Origin: Lachnotalea glycerini
GTDB lineage: Bacteria > Bacillota > Clostridia > Lachnospirales > Lachnospiraceae
NCBI RefSeq assembly: GCF_003201285.1
Contig: NZ_QICS01000003.1
Coordinates: 1-64,000, forward strand
Direction of reading: 5' to 3'
Length of the DNA: 64,000 nucleotides
A model generated the notes under the pieces. That model worked only from the letters and a program-made list of their open reading frames with translations. It was not told the DNA's origin and made no database searches. Below, piece by piece: positions 44,502-53,743 of the stretch; position 1 is the stretch's first letter, and every line of letters begins with the position of its first letter. Both the position numbers and the translations under genes were made by a program.

Positions 44502-45914
44502 TCAATTCTTTTTGATCAAATAGATATGATAGATATGATCTTCAATTTCAATATCCTGTATCCATTCAGCTCTATCCTTGAATCCACCTTTTACCGTTTT
44601 TGCGTCTGCAGTAATGTAGTAGTACTTTCCCGCCATATTCAATATTTCCTCGCTGCTTGCAAATTGCATCTTCGGTTCAAATGCTGCCAACTGCTCCTGG
44701 TTATTTAGCGCATAAATCTTGTGGTCAAAATAATAACTGGCAATTCCCAATGAATGCGTATCCGATACAATGATAGACGCATCTTGATCCATATTATTAC
44801 TTAATTCTTCCATTTGTCTAAAGCTATTCGAATTCTCATAAACACATTGTCCAGCACTCTCCAGCAAAAGCACACTAAGCAAAAGAATTAGTATTCTTTT
44901 TATAGATTGTTCAGAGGCTTTCTCTAAAAATATTGCCATCCCAAGCCAGACTAAACCAAATGTTACTGCCATATAACGTGCTACAAATACAGGTTTTACA
45001 AGAAAAGAAACTAATATTCCAACACCGATCACGAGGAATAGTACCATAAAAGTAATAATCCCAAATAGTGCTTCCTTACTTTTATAATTTCTTCTAATAT
45101 TTTTTATAATTACCACAAGCAGTGGCAGCAATAAAATACCCGCAATCAAAGTTGGTATTAACTGCTCAACAATATGAAAAGGATATACAATGTACTTAGC
45201 TATTTCAAATAGAGTTGGTTTAGTGATCCAATAATCCTTAGACACCTTATTCATCTGACCAAGTAATTTGGTAAGCCAAGGTAAATAGCCGGCTAATACC
45301 ATGACACCTGATAATAGCCAATTCAATACAAGCTTTCTCTGCCTTATCATGATAACAACAAATATAAGGCCATATAAAATAGCAACAGCAAGCAACGCAT
45401 AATAATGTGTATATGCTGCAAGCAATGACATGAAAGCCAGCCCCAGCCATTTTGAAATACGGTTTGATTCTATCGCTTCATATGCATACAAGCCTGTCAA
45501 CAGAACAAACAGCATTGCCCACATGTACATTCTTGCCTCTAGCTCAAGCCGAAGCATCGCAGGCAACGCACTACATAAAATCAAAAATAAATAAGAAACA
45601 TCCTCTCCAAACATTTTTCGGATTTTCGTTATGCCTGCAAGCAATAACAGCAAAAATGGAATAAGTGACAGAATGCGTGCTGCATATAGCGAAAAACCCA
45701 ATACCAGCATACAACTTCGAACAATAAAATAGTATAGTGGCGGATGTACATCATTTGCTGTAATTGACCAAATATCAACATATGAATGCCGCACCAATGC
45801 CATCGTATAAGTCTCGTCATACCAAATATTATGATTTAAAAAGCACAATCCAAACGATACTAAATTAATCATTACAAATATTATTGCAACTTTTCTTATA
45901 TCAAACGCTTTCAT
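44502..45914 (-). CDS. GT39-like membrane glycosyltransferase
   Basis: A 470-residue integral membrane protein of the ArnT/PMT type. After helix 1, NHNIWYDETYTMALVRHSY carries the catalytic Asp-Glu, and ANDVHPPLYYFIVRSCM is the HPP-x-YY motif. About eleven helices follow, then a soluble C-terminal domain of about 100 residues (ASIIVSDTHSLGIASYYF). It should move a sugar from polyprenyl phosphate to an acceptor outside the cell. It starts 6 nt after the rmlD stop codon, linking it to 6-deoxyhexose supply, though rhamnosyl transfer by this enzyme is speculative. Confidence 0.78.
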   Translation of the reverse strand: MKAFDIRKVAIIFVMINLVSFGLCFLNHNIWYDETYTMALVRHSYVDIWSITANDVHPPLYYFIVRSCMLVLGFSLYAARILSLIPFLLLLLAGITKIRKMFGEDVSYLFLILCSALPAMLRLELEARMYMWAMLFVLLTGLYAYEAIESNRISKWLGLAFMSLLAAYTHYYALLAVAILYGLIFVVIMIRQRKLVLNWLLSGVMVLAGYLPWLTKLLGQMNKVSKDYWITKPTLFEIAKYIVYPFHIVEQLIPTLIAGILLLPLLVVIIKNIRRNYKSKEALFGIITFMVLFLVIGVGILVSFLVKPVFVARYMAVTFGLVWLGMAIFLEKASEQSIKRILILLLSVLLLESAGQCVYENSNSFRQMEELSNNMDQDASIIVSDTHSLGIASYYFDHKIYALNNQEQLAAFEPKMQFASSEEILNMAGKYYYITADAKTVKGGFKDRAEWIQDIEIEDHIYHIYLIKKN

Positions 45915-45920
45915 TTTTTC

Positions 45921-46760
45921 TTATAATGTCTCCATATATTCCTTAAGCGCTTCTTCCCATGAAGCAAAGGTAAAGTCTGTGGTTAGTTTTAGCATATAAT
46001 TTTCCAATACAGAGTATGCTGGTCTGACTGCCGCTGTTTTATACTCAGCCGTTGTAATTGCCTCCACCTGTGTTGACTTACCTGCCAATTTAAAAATTTC
46101 TTTGGCAAAATCTGCCCAGTTACATGCCCCCTCGCAAGTGCCATGAAATAAACCGTAATTTTCTGATGGTACTAAATATGCGATCATTTTAGCGAGTTCG
46201 GCTGCACTGGTTGGTGTCCCAAACTGATCTCTTACCACTCGAACTTTATCATTTGTTTCAGCCATTCGAAGCATTGTTTTTACGAAATTTTTACCATCTC
46301 CATAAAGCCATGCGGTTCTTATAATAAAATAATCTTTGGCAAAAGCTTGTACAAAATTCTCTCCGGCAAGTTTTGTTCTTCCATACATGCCCTGTGGATT
46401 CACTGCATCAAATTCAACATATGGCTTTGCAGCATTTCCTTTAAATACATAATCAGTTGAAATGTGAACCATTTTGGCACCAACTGCGGTTGCCGCTATG
46501 CTTAAATTTCTAGGTCCAATTGCATTGATTCGATATGCATTTTCCTGTTCTGTTTCACAGGCATCTACTCCTGTATGAGCTGCACAGTTAATAATTGCGT
46601 AAGGTTTTACCTCTTTCATCATTGTAACTACCGCATCTACATTTGTAATATCAAGCTCAGAAACGTCGGTATTCACCAGCACATATTCCGTATTTTCATA
46701 TTGCTTATTAATCGCTTTTCCTAGCTGCCCATTGCAACCTGTTACCAATAACTTTTTCAT
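45921..46760 (-). CDS. rmlD: dTDP-4-dehydrorhamnose reductase
   Basis: This 279-residue SDR enzyme reduces dTDP-4-dehydro-L-rhamnose to dTDP-L-rhamnose with NAD(P)H, the last step of the rhamnose donor pathway. The Rossmann motif is GCNGQLG (8-14). NCAAHTGVDACE, STDYVFKG (with conserved Thr) and YGRTKLAGE (catalytic Y-x3-K) follow in the expected order; LYGDGKNFVKTM is also typical. rmlA, rmlB and rmlC are not in the window. It leads the operon that continues with the GT39-like protein and the two split modules. AGGAG precedes the ATG. Confidence 0.92.
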   Translation of the reverse strand: MKKLLVTGCNGQLGKAINKQYENTEYVLVNTDVSELDITNVDAVVTMMKEVKPYAIINCAAHTGVDACETEQENAYRINAIGPRNLSIAATAVGAKMVHISTDYVFKGNAAKPYVEFDAVNPQGMYGRTKLAGENFVQAFAKDYFIIRTAWLYGDGKNFVKTMLRMAETNDKVRVVRDQFGTPTSAAELAKMIAYLVPSENYGLFHGTCEGACNWADFAKEIFKLAGKSTQVEAITTAEYKTAAVRPAYSVLENYMLKLTTDFTFASWEEALKEYMETL

Positions 46761-46894
46761 CTTTAATATCTCCTATTATCTAAACTTAAGCTATCTATAT
46801 ATAATTAACTAGCTTCTTATCTTTTAAACTATAGTATCATTATTTCTGGTACACTGCAATAATAAATACAATTTGTCAGAAACGACGTTCTTTC

Positions 46895-46923
46895 TTTTCA
46901 ACCTAGATGAAATATGTTATACT
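46895..46923 (+). promoter_or_regulatory. Promoter of the GT14/GT-C operon
   Basis: TTTTCA (46895-46900) and TATACT (46918-46923) are 17 bp apart, with a leader of about 30 nt to the GT14 start. It is divergent from rmlD; no clear rmlD promoter was found in the same gap. Confidence 0.4.
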
Positions 46924-46958
46924 TTCTAGTACTATTAGTTTTTCAAAGAGGTGAAAAA

Positions 46959-47870
46959 ATGAAACATGCATATTGCATTGTTGCTTTTAATAACTGGACA
47001 TTATTAGAGAAGCTTATTATGCTTTTGGATGATGAACGAAATGATATTTATATTCATATAGACAAAAATATAAAAGTATATCACATAGACCATTTTAAAG
47101 GCTTTGCCAGATACTCCCGTGTCTTTTTCCTGAATCGTCTTAGTGGAAGCTGGGGCACACCGGGACTTGCAGATATTCAGCTTGAATTTTATAAGATGGC
47201 AACCAAAACGGAACGCTATCTATACTACCATCTTCTATCAGGGGTATGTTTACCCCTAAAGACACAAGATGAGATTCACTCTTTCTTTGACTTACATCAA
47301 GGGAAAGAGTTTGTACATTTTGTCTCAAGACCTCCGGTGGAAGAATATATTTATAAGCGCTACTCCCTCTATCACTTTTTTCTTAAATACGTTAGGGGCA
47401 AGGGCTTTTTTCGAAAGGCTCTCTTAGGTGTAATAGGAGAAAAGCTTAGCATAATGCTTCAGGAACTGTTTAAAATTGACCGTCAATCGGATATCAGGGA
47501 TATTCTAAGCTATGGCTCTAATTGGAGCAGTGTTACACATGAATTGGCTGTTTATGCAGTGACACAAACGGATGAGATAGTCAAACGCACCCGCCATACC
47601 TTTGCACCCGATGAATGTGTTTTGCAGACGCTTGTATATCACTCTGATTTTAAGAATAATCTGTACTGTAAGGATTATAATGACAATTATATAGCTAATC
47701 AGCGTTACATCGACTGGAATCGCGGATATCCATATATTTGGACAGCAAATGATTATGATGAGTTAATGAATTCCGGTTTTTTGTTTGCCAGAAAATTCGA
47801 TATGGATACAGATAGTGAAATAATAAACCGTATCTATAATGAAATTATACAAAAACAGCAAAGGGATTAA
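46959..47870 (+). CDS. Family 14 glycosyltransferase (branching enzyme-like)
   Basis: A 303-residue protein of the Core-2/I-branching family, which in animals adds beta-1,6-GlcNAc and in bacteria adds GlcNAc or xylose to surface glycans. KHAYCIVAFNNWTLLEKLI and DIYIHIDKNIKV form the N-terminal fold; YYHLLSGVCLPLKTQDEIHSF is the family signature; GSNWSSVTHELAVYAV and FAPDECVLQTLVY follow. The Met at 46914 would overlap the promoter and add a spurious hydrophobic stretch; the ATG at 46959 has GAGGTG upstream and is chosen. It has no membrane helices, so it works on the cytoplasmic side, unlike the two GT-C genes that follow. Confidence 0.85.
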   Translation: MKHAYCIVAFNNWTLLEKLIMLLDDERNDIYIHIDKNIKVYHIDHFKGFARYSRVFFLNRLSGSWGTPGLADIQLEFYKMATKTERYLYYHLLSGVCLPLKTQDEIHSFFDLHQGKEFVHFVSRPPVEEYIYKRYSLYHFFLKYVRGKGFFRKALLGVIGEKLSIMLQELFKIDRQSDIRDILSYGSNWSSVTHELAVYAVTQTDEIVKRTRHTFAPDECVLQTLVYHSDFKNNLYCKDYNDNYIANQRYIDWNRGYPYIWTANDYDELMNSGFLFARKFDMDTDSEIINRIYNEIIQKQQRD

Positions 47871-47897
47871 TCCAATCATTTTAGAAGGGAAATCATT

Positions 47898-49409
47898 ATG
47901 AAATTAGAAACTTATAAATCGATCACTTTACCCAACAAAACAAGAAAAATCTATCAGGCTGTTATAGATTTTACAGCAAGATTTTATATTCCTATTTTTA
48001 TTTTATTATCAGGTATATTATTCTTTCTTTGTTTTTACCACTTAGATGCTAAATGGGTATCAGAATGGGATGAGGCCAGACATGGAATCAACGCCTATGA
48101 AATGTATCAAAATAATAATTTAATTGTTAATACCTTTAATTATTCCAATGACTACTGGAATCTAAAGCCACCTCTTAGCTATTGGTGCATTATGCTAAGC
48201 TTTAAGCTGTTTGGTTTTCATGTATTTTCTTTAAGATTCTACAGCGCGTTATGCTATTTTATTACCTGCGTGGCAGCAAGCTTATTTGTCAAACGTCAAA
48301 GTCATCTTGCATCACTTTTTACAATGGCGTTTTTTTGTGCCAGCGGTCTTGCATTTGTCGCTCATATGGCAAGGGCAGGAGATGCGGATGCTTTATATAC
48401 CATGCTTTTTACTTTCGCAATGCTTGCCATGATGTCTATTCATGATAATAAGAAAATGCTATATGTCTTGGGACTGTGCTTTTCACTTGCATTTCTTACA
48501 AAAAGCTGGCATTCGGGAATGATTGTTGTGATTGGTGCTCTCTATTTGTTTCTAACTGGAGAGCTTAATAAAATAAAGAAAAAAGAATGGTTATTATTTC
48601 TTCTATCTTTTAGTTTGCCTTTGCTTCTTTGGGCAACTGCCAGATTTATGGCAGATGGAACCTCCTTTTTCAACGAAATGCTGCAAAAGGATTTGTTAAA
48701 CAGAACTTCTGATGCAATTGAGGGGCATAATCATCCTTTTGCATTCTATTATGATACTATTTTTAAGGGGGACTATATTTACAAAGCTATTATGATAATA
48801 TGCTTGATTGGTGCTGTCTTTTTTAATATTTTATTCCAAAAAGCATATTTCAAAAAATTTATTGGTTATTTGCTCTGGTTTTTTATACCGTTTTTGGCCT
48901 TTTCTGCTGTTAAAACCAAATTAGTATGGTATGTATACCCTGCTCTCATTCCACTGACAATGGTTGCAGGAATCTATACTGCAAAGCTGCTTCAAACAGA
49001 GCAAATATTATTCAAGGTAAAGTGGGTATTGCTTGTTATCGTTTCATGTGTCCTAATAAAGTATACCCATGCAAATATAACAGAAATAAGAAATATTTCT
49101 GCTGATCCATTTCAAAGCTTTATTGAAGCAAGCGTTACTCGTGATGATGAGTATGCAGGAGCAAATGCTTATGTCTTTACGTACGATGATAAGGCTCCTA
49201 TTTCTGGCTGGACTCAGGATAATATATTTTTAGCTGAAATAAGTGGAAATTATCGCTGTAAAGATGGTGGAATGGATGCTTTTTTACAAGATCAAAACGA
49301 AAGTGTTTTATATATTTCAAAAGATTATTATGTTTTGTTTCAGGAAGATGAATTAAAGGACTGCCAAAGCCTGTTTGAAACAACGGATTTCATATTATTA
49401 AAGAAGTAG
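47898..49409 (+). CDS. GT39 membrane glycosyltransferase (ArnT/PMT-like)
   Basis: A 503-residue membrane protein with about ten helices. WVSEWDEARHGINAYEMY holds the catalytic Asp-Glu pair in the first outer loop (about 55-72), and NYSNDYWNLKPPLSYWCIML is the Lys-Pro-Pro motif characteristic of ArnT and bacterial PMT-like GT39 enzymes. SHLASLFTMAF and MARAGDADALYTMLF also fit. The C-terminal 100 residues are soluble. It is the closest to ArnT of all GT-C proteins here. It sits 27 nt after the GT14 gene with AAGGGA before the ATG. Donor presumably a polyprenyl-phosphate sugar. Confidence 0.85.
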   Translation: MKLETYKSITLPNKTRKIYQAVIDFTARFYIPIFILLSGILFFLCFYHLDAKWVSEWDEARHGINAYEMYQNNNLIVNTFNYSNDYWNLKPPLSYWCIMLSFKLFGFHVFSLRFYSALCYFITCVAASLFVKRQSHLASLFTMAFFCASGLAFVAHMARAGDADALYTMLFTFAMLAMMSIHDNKKMLYVLGLCFSLAFLTKSWHSGMIVVIGALYLFLTGELNKIKKKEWLLFLLSFSLPLLLWATARFMADGTSFFNEMLQKDLLNRTSDAIEGHNHPFAFYYDTIFKGDYIYKAIMIICLIGAVFFNILFQKAYFKKFIGYLLWFFIPFLAFSAVKTKLVWYVYPALIPLTMVAGIYTAKLLQTEQILFKVKWVLLVIVSCVLIKYTHANITEIRNISADPFQSFIEASVTRDDEYAGANAYVFTYDDKAPISGWTQDNIFLAEISGNYRCKDGGMDAFLQDQNESVLYISKDYYVLFQEDELKDCQSLFETTDFILLKK

Positions 49410-49470
49410 CTATAGTAAATAGGGATTTTCCCATTTAGTAGGTTTACAAAAGAAAATTGAGGAATGAAAA

Positions 49471-51675
49471 ATGTATCAAAATATGTTAGAAAAATTAGGC
49501 ATTAAATTCATTGCAGCTTTGCTGGGTGTTTTGATGCTTATCACATTAATATGTTCTATTTTAAAATTACCAGATATTGTAATACTTGATTACAAATTTA
49601 TTTACTTGTTTATGATTGAATTAATTGGTGTATTTTTTTTCATAGCAATATTGCGTATTATATATAAATTAATACAAAGCTTAAAACCAAAGCATGAAAT
49701 TATTTTGTCCGTTCTGTGTCTCTTCATTATTACATTGGGACAACTATTCGTTATAAAATTTCTGGAGATCAGACCAATTGAAGATTTGAACAAGGTTACT
49801 AATATGGCCATTGATTTGGTAAACAATAAAAGCTTTCTAAGCAATAACTCCTACTTTAGTATGTATACAAACAATATTCCATTTACAATATATCTATCCA
49901 AATATTTTAAGATATGCATTCAATTGGGAATCAGAAACTATACACTGGCCGGAAGCATACTTGGTATTTTTGCAATTAATACAAGCCTTATAATAACAAG
50001 CTTACTGTTGAAAGAACTGAAAAACCGCAAAAGTGCCGTTTTCTTTCTCGCTTTCAATGTTCTAAATCCAGTCATTTATATTTGGGGAACTTTTTTTTAT
50101 ACCACGATTATAGCAATACCATTTATGATGCTCGCTATCTATTTGATTGTTAAACTAGAAAAAGAAACAAGACTTTCCTGGTTTTGTATGGAAATTATAT
50201 TATTTACCATTGTTCTTTATATTGGAACACAGATTAGAGCTACCACCTGCTTTGTATTAATAGCCGCTATTTTGCTGTTTATTCTCAGACTGCCGGGTTA
50301 TATAAAAAACCATCAAGTCCACTTAAGCAGACAAACTGTGCAAAAGTGCTTATGTGCTATCATACTTTCATCCTTATGTGTTCTGCTTTTAAATACTGGC
50401 TACAGTAAATTGAAGCAAGAATGTATGCAGGCAGATTATACCGATACGCAATTTCCGGCTACTCACTGGATTATGATGGGGTTAGAGGGAAATGGTGGAT
50501 TTAACTGGCATGATGAGCAACAAACCTTAACCCGCCCCACAAAGGAAGCAAAACTTGATTATACCGAGAAGCAGATTTCAAACCGTTTAAAGGAATTAGG
50601 CTTAAAAGGATTAGCCAAACTTATAATCAAGAAGTTAGACTATACTTGGTCAGACGGCTCCCATGACTATCCTGTCATTATGAGAGCCTGTCATAATTAT
50701 ACCAATATACATAAATATATTTTTGGAGATAAAAGAGATACTGTTATTATTCTTTTTCAGATTTTTCACATTATGACTCTCCTTCTCCTCCTTTTAAAAA
50801 TAGTTTTGTTGCTCACCAACCATACGTCCTCTGACAGTCCTCTGATTTATATCCTCCTATTTGGGGGTGTGTTGTTTCATCTAATATGGGAAGCCAATCC
50901 CAAATACAGCCTGAATTTTATGATGCTGCTGTTTTTTATAGCCTGTGAAGGATTAGACGATTTTTTACAGTTAGAATTATTGGTTCATAAAATTGACCAT
51001 ATAATTTATCGTATGAGTACGCTATTCATCCTGTTTACTGTAATTGTATCATTTTTACTGTTTCCGCTTTATACCAAACAAACTTTTAATTATGCTGATA
51101 TGGTACAAGGTCAGTTTGTTTCTAACAAAGATAGATTAAACGATATGTACGGTGATTCCTATTTTAGCCAGACCTTTTTTACAAACCGCGCCTTTAATCA
51201 TATTACTATACGAACCTTTAATGGCTCTGCCTATCTGGATGCTTCTTATCAGATTAAGCTTCTAGACGAGAGTCAAAATGTTTTATATGAGACTGATTTT
51301 TCACCAAAAACACAAAACGAGGTAGAAAGCATTGAATTTGACTTTCCAAAAATCATCCCTGACAAAGCGTGTACCTACACCATTCAAATTACTTCTAACT
51401 TTGTTCTACCAGATCATGCAATTTCCTTTTGTATGAGCAACAAAGAAGGATATGATGTTTTTCCTTATGGAAATCTTTTTATTAATAACGAAGAGTTGAA
51501 CGCAGACTTAGCCTTTACGGTTAAGGAGAAAGGAAATAAAACTTATACGAATACATTTCCTTATTTAATATTTGTTTGCTTTATCCTATTGTCAGAGCTT
51601 TTCATTTCGATTTACGGTCTAAAAAGACTACTACCAGACAAAAGCTTAGAACCTGAGAAAATTGCACAGAATTAG
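49471..51675 (+). CDS. GT-C-like membrane protein with C-terminal outer domain
   Basis: A 734-residue protein with about twelve helices, an outer domain from about 550 to 690, a final helix and a short tail. LSNNSYFSMYTNNIPFTIY (acceptor/donor loop) and THWIMMGLEGNGGFNW stand out, and KKLDYTWSDGSHDYP follows. The 60064-62241 product has YFSIYPNNIPLCIY, THWLMMGAQGSGGFN and NKLKVTWSDGLD in the same order, so the two are paralogs. The outer domain (FTNRAFNHITIRTFNGSAY) looks like a beta sandwich and is also shared. Family resemblance is to GT39/GT83-type proteins; function inferred. Last gene of the plus-strand operon, ending at a hairpin shared with gtrA. Confidence 0.68.
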   Translation: MYQNMLEKLGIKFIAALLGVLMLITLICSILKLPDIVILDYKFIYLFMIELIGVFFFIAILRIIYKLIQSLKPKHEIILSVLCLFIITLGQLFVIKFLEIRPIEDLNKVTNMAIDLVNNKSFLSNNSYFSMYTNNIPFTIYLSKYFKICIQLGIRNYTLAGSILGIFAINTSLIITSLLLKELKNRKSAVFFLAFNVLNPVIYIWGTFFYTTIIAIPFMMLAIYLIVKLEKETRLSWFCMEIILFTIVLYIGTQIRATTCFVLIAAILLFILRLPGYIKNHQVHLSRQTVQKCLCAIILSSLCVLLLNTGYSKLKQECMQADYTDTQFPATHWIMMGLEGNGGFNWHDEQQTLTRPTKEAKLDYTEKQISNRLKELGLKGLAKLIIKKLDYTWSDGSHDYPVIMRACHNYTNIHKYIFGDKRDTVIILFQIFHIMTLLLLLLKIVLLLTNHTSSDSPLIYILLFGGVLFHLIWEANPKYSLNFMMLLFFIACEGLDDFLQLELLVHKIDHIIYRMSTLFILFTVIVSFLLFPLYTKQTFNYADMVQGQFVSNKDRLNDMYGDSYFSQTFFTNRAFNHITIRTFNGSAYLDASYQIKLLDESQNVLYETDFSPKTQNEVESIEFDFPKIIPDKACTYTIQITSNFVLPDHAISFCMSNKEGYDVFPYGNLFINNEELNADLAFTVKEKGNKTYTNTFPYLIFVCFILLSELFISIYGLKRLLPDKSLEPEKIAQN

Positions 51676-51690
51676 ATCAATAAAGGGAAT

Positions 51691-51716
51691 GTGGGCATTA
51701 TATCTTAAATGCCCAC
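51691..51716. terminator. Convergent terminator-like hairpin
   Basis: GTGGGCATT (51691-51699) and AATGCCCAC (51708-51716) form a perfect 9-bp stem between the convergent GT-C and gtrA genes; the gtrA stop codon lies inside it. T-runs are weak on both sides. Confidence 0.6.
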
Positions 51717-52180
51717 TTCTTATTTAGCACAAAATTAAGCGGTATTGTGACTACCAAACTGATAGCCGGTCCGATAAACTTTGGAAAATGAAGAATACTT
51801 ACCCATAAGGTTAATAGAAGTGTGGAAAATAGATAACCTCCTATGTAAGACATAGCACACTTTACAAAAGCTTGTAAAATAGACCTCTCCTGTTCTGACT
51901 TTTGCTTAAATACATATTTATTGTTCCAGTAAAATGCATTTACGATTCCGGCTAAATATCCCAAAAAATAGCTCACCTGATAATGTATTCCAATTGCTAC
52001 TAAGAGTGTATACAAAACAATAGTTAGAATTGTATTAGAGGCACCCACCATTCCAAATTTAACAAATTGCATCAATGCCTGCCACTTTTCTTCTTCTATT
52101 TTCACCCCAATGAATCCTGCAAGCGAAAAAACTATTTTATGAGACAGACTTTCAATAAAATTCCAAATCTGATTTAACAT
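51698..52180 (-). CDS. gtrA: GtrA-family membrane protein
   Basis: A 160-residue protein with four predicted helices, typical of GtrA/DPMS_TM (about 120-160 residues). FVKFGMVGASNTILTIVLY begins the first helix, FLGYLAGIVNAFYWNNKYVFK the second, FVKCAMSYIGGYLFST the third, and SLVVTIPLNFVLNKKWAF the last. GtrA proteins are thought to help flip polyprenyl-phosphate-linked sugars across the membrane. The gtrB-like gene lies upstream on the same strand, but a terminator and an odd structured repeat intervene. The ATG at 52180 has AAGGAG six bases upstream; the Met at 52210 does not. Confidence 0.85.
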   Translation of the reverse strand: MLNQIWNFIESLSHKIVFSLAGFIGVKIEEEKWQALMQFVKFGMVGASNTILTIVLYTLLVAIGIHYQVSYFLGYLAGIVNAFYWNNKYVFKQKSEQERSILQAFVKCAMSYIGGYLFSTLLLTLWVSILHFPKFIGPAISLVVTIPLNFVLNKKWAFKI

Positions 52181-52214
52181 ACCTAACTCCTTTGTCTTAT
52201 AATTAGTCAATAAG

Positions 52215-52279
52215 AAGCGGACTTGTCCGCTTTGCCCCGCCGAATGCAGTCACTCTGTGACATTTTCCACTTGCATTCG
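52215..52279. repeat. GC-rich REP-like nested inverted repeats
   Basis: In the 150-nt gap between gtrA and the gtrB-like gene, AAGCGGAC-TT-GTCCGCTT forms a perfect 18-bp palindrome (52215-52232). CGAATGCA (52241-52248) pairs with TGCATTCG (52272-52279), enclosing GTCAC-tct-GTGAC (52249-52261). The block is clearly richer in G+C than its surroundings. It resembles a repetitive extragenic palindrome or a structured RNA. Confidence 0.5.
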
Positions 52280-52356
52280 TACGCATTGTGTTTTTATTTC
52301 ATAGGATCTACTTTTATACGTTACCACAACAAGGTCATTACTATGAAATAAATAAA

Positions 52357-52380
52357 ACATGAGCCTAATTTGACTCATGT
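52357..52380 (-). terminator. Terminator of the fdt-gtrB operon
   Basis: ACATGAG (52357-52363) pairs with CTCATGT (52374-52380). On the minus strand the stem is followed by TTTTATTTATTT. The TAG stop codon of the gtrB-like gene lies in its loop. Confidence 0.75.
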
Positions 52381-53312
52381 CTTTCTTTTTCATCACCCAC
52401 GACTTCATCTACAATGAAAGGTGGTCTGTTTCTTGAAGAATCAAGCGCTCTCCATACATATTCACCCAGTATTCCAAGCATCAACATAATAAGACCTGAT
52501 GAACACAATAGCATTACCATCAATGAGGTCCATCCCTCTACCTTTACATTTGTAAATAGCCTCTGGAATATTACAACAATTGCCCATATAATAGATGCAC
52601 CAAAAAAAGTGACTCCGACTCCGGACATAAACCTAACCGGAAAATAAGAAAAACTCATCATAGAATCAAGCACCAGTTTTACTTTCTTAGATAATGTCCA
52701 TTTTGACTCACCGATTTCTCTGGCTCCCCGGTGAAAATATATCATATCCCGCTTAAAGCCTACCCAAAGCACTTGTAATGTCAATGCTGAATTCTTTTCG
52801 TCAAGCAAGCGGAGTACCTCTATAACTTGTCTATCTATTAAATAACAGTCAAATCCACCCTTTGGCATAGTTGACATAATGAATTTTCGAACAATGGCAT
52901 AGTACATATTTGCAAACAACTTTTCTATAAAGCTGTCATCTCTGTCTGCTCTTACTGCAAGAACGACCTTGTTTCCCTTTTTCCAACTTTCTTTCATCTC
53001 TAAAATAAGCTCTGCCGGCTCAACCAAATCAGCCTGTTTTACCACAGCACAATCACCGGTGCAATGCATAAGTCCAGCTAAAACTGCAGAATGTTCTCCA
53101 TAATTCTTAGATAATTTCACTAATTTAACATTCGCGTCTCTCTCTCTGATTTGATTCATAACCTCCCAAGAATTATCTCCTGAGCCATCATCTACAAATA
53201 TAATCTCATAGTCGCCTAATTTTGTTAATATTTTTGACTTTAAATCCTCATATAAAAGTATAATGGTATCCGCATTAAAATAAACCGGAACTATAATTGA
53301 TAGCTTACTCAT
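52365..53312 (-). CDS. GtrB-like polyprenyl-phosphate glycosyltransferase
   Basis: A 315-residue GT2 enzyme that makes polyprenyl-phosphate-sugar on the cytoplasmic face. LSIIVPVYFNADTI, FVDDGSGDNSWEV, KLSKNYGEHSAVLAGLMHC and VVKQADLVEPAELI give the catalytic domain. FHRGAREIGESKWTLSKKVKL is the GtrB/ArnC interface-helix signature, and two C-terminal helices (about 225-250 and 262-290) complete the fold. It overlaps fdtA by 8 nt, so the donor may be the Fuc3N/Qui3N-type sugar made by fdtA and fdtB (inference). GtrA is encoded just beyond the terminator. Confidence 0.87.
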   Translation of the reverse strand: MSKLSIIVPVYFNADTIILLYEDLKSKILTKLGDYEIIFVDDGSGDNSWEVMNQIRERDANVKLVKLSKNYGEHSAVLAGLMHCTGDCAVVKQADLVEPAELILEMKESWKKGNKVVLAVRADRDDSFIEKLFANMYYAIVRKFIMSTMPKGGFDCYLIDRQVIEVLRLLDEKNSALTLQVLWVGFKRDMIYFHRGAREIGESKWTLSKKVKLVLDSMMSFSYFPVRFMSGVGVTFFGASIIWAIVVIFQRLFTNVKVEGWTSLMVMLLCSSGLIMLMLGILGEYVWRALDSSRNRPPFIVDEVVGDEKERHESN

Positions 53313-53724
53313 TTGAAACTCCTACTTCCTTAACAAACTGTTCATAATCACGAATATACTCCGATGCATCATAGTGCTCACTTGCTAATACAAGAAGTAC
53401 AGAATCTTGTGAAAAATCATACATATCTTTCCAAACATTAATCGGAAGATATAAACCCATACGAGGTCTGTTTAATTCTATTATCGCTGTTTCCGTACCA
53501 TTATCCACCTTTACCTTAGAGGTTCCGCTGACATTAATCAGTACAAATTCTGTCTTTCGATTGGCATGCTGACCTCTAACCACATCTAAATCCGAACCAT
53601 ATATATAAAAAACTCTTTTGACAGCAAAAGGAATATCCATTTCACCTTCTACCACAACGAGATTTCCTCTTTCATCACCCAGATCCTTAAATTCTAAAAT
53701 CTTATATTGATCATGTATACTCAT
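53305..53724 (-). CDS. fdtA: FdtA/QdtA-family sugar 3,4-ketoisomerase (cupin)
   Basis: A 139-residue small cupin. ILEFKDLGDERGNLVVVEG, FAVKRVFYIYG and LNRPRMGLYLPINVWKDMYD are the family's conserved segments. Such enzymes convert dTDP-4-keto-6-deoxyglucose to the 3-keto sugar used for Fuc3N or Qui3N. Where characterised members have R-G-x-H-A-H, this protein has RGQHANRKTEF: the second histidine is Asn. The ATG at 53724 has AAAGGA upstream; the Met at 53742 does not. It follows the aminotransferase gene by 19 nt. Confidence 0.85.
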   Translation of the reverse strand: MSIHDQYKILEFKDLGDERGNLVVVEGEMDIPFAVKRVFYIYGSDLDVVRGQHANRKTEFVLINVSGTSKVKVDNGTETAIIELNRPRMGLYLPINVWKDMYDFSQDSVLLVLASEHYDASEYIRDYEQFVKEVGVSNE

Positions 53725-53743
53725 TAAAGTATTTCCTTTCATG

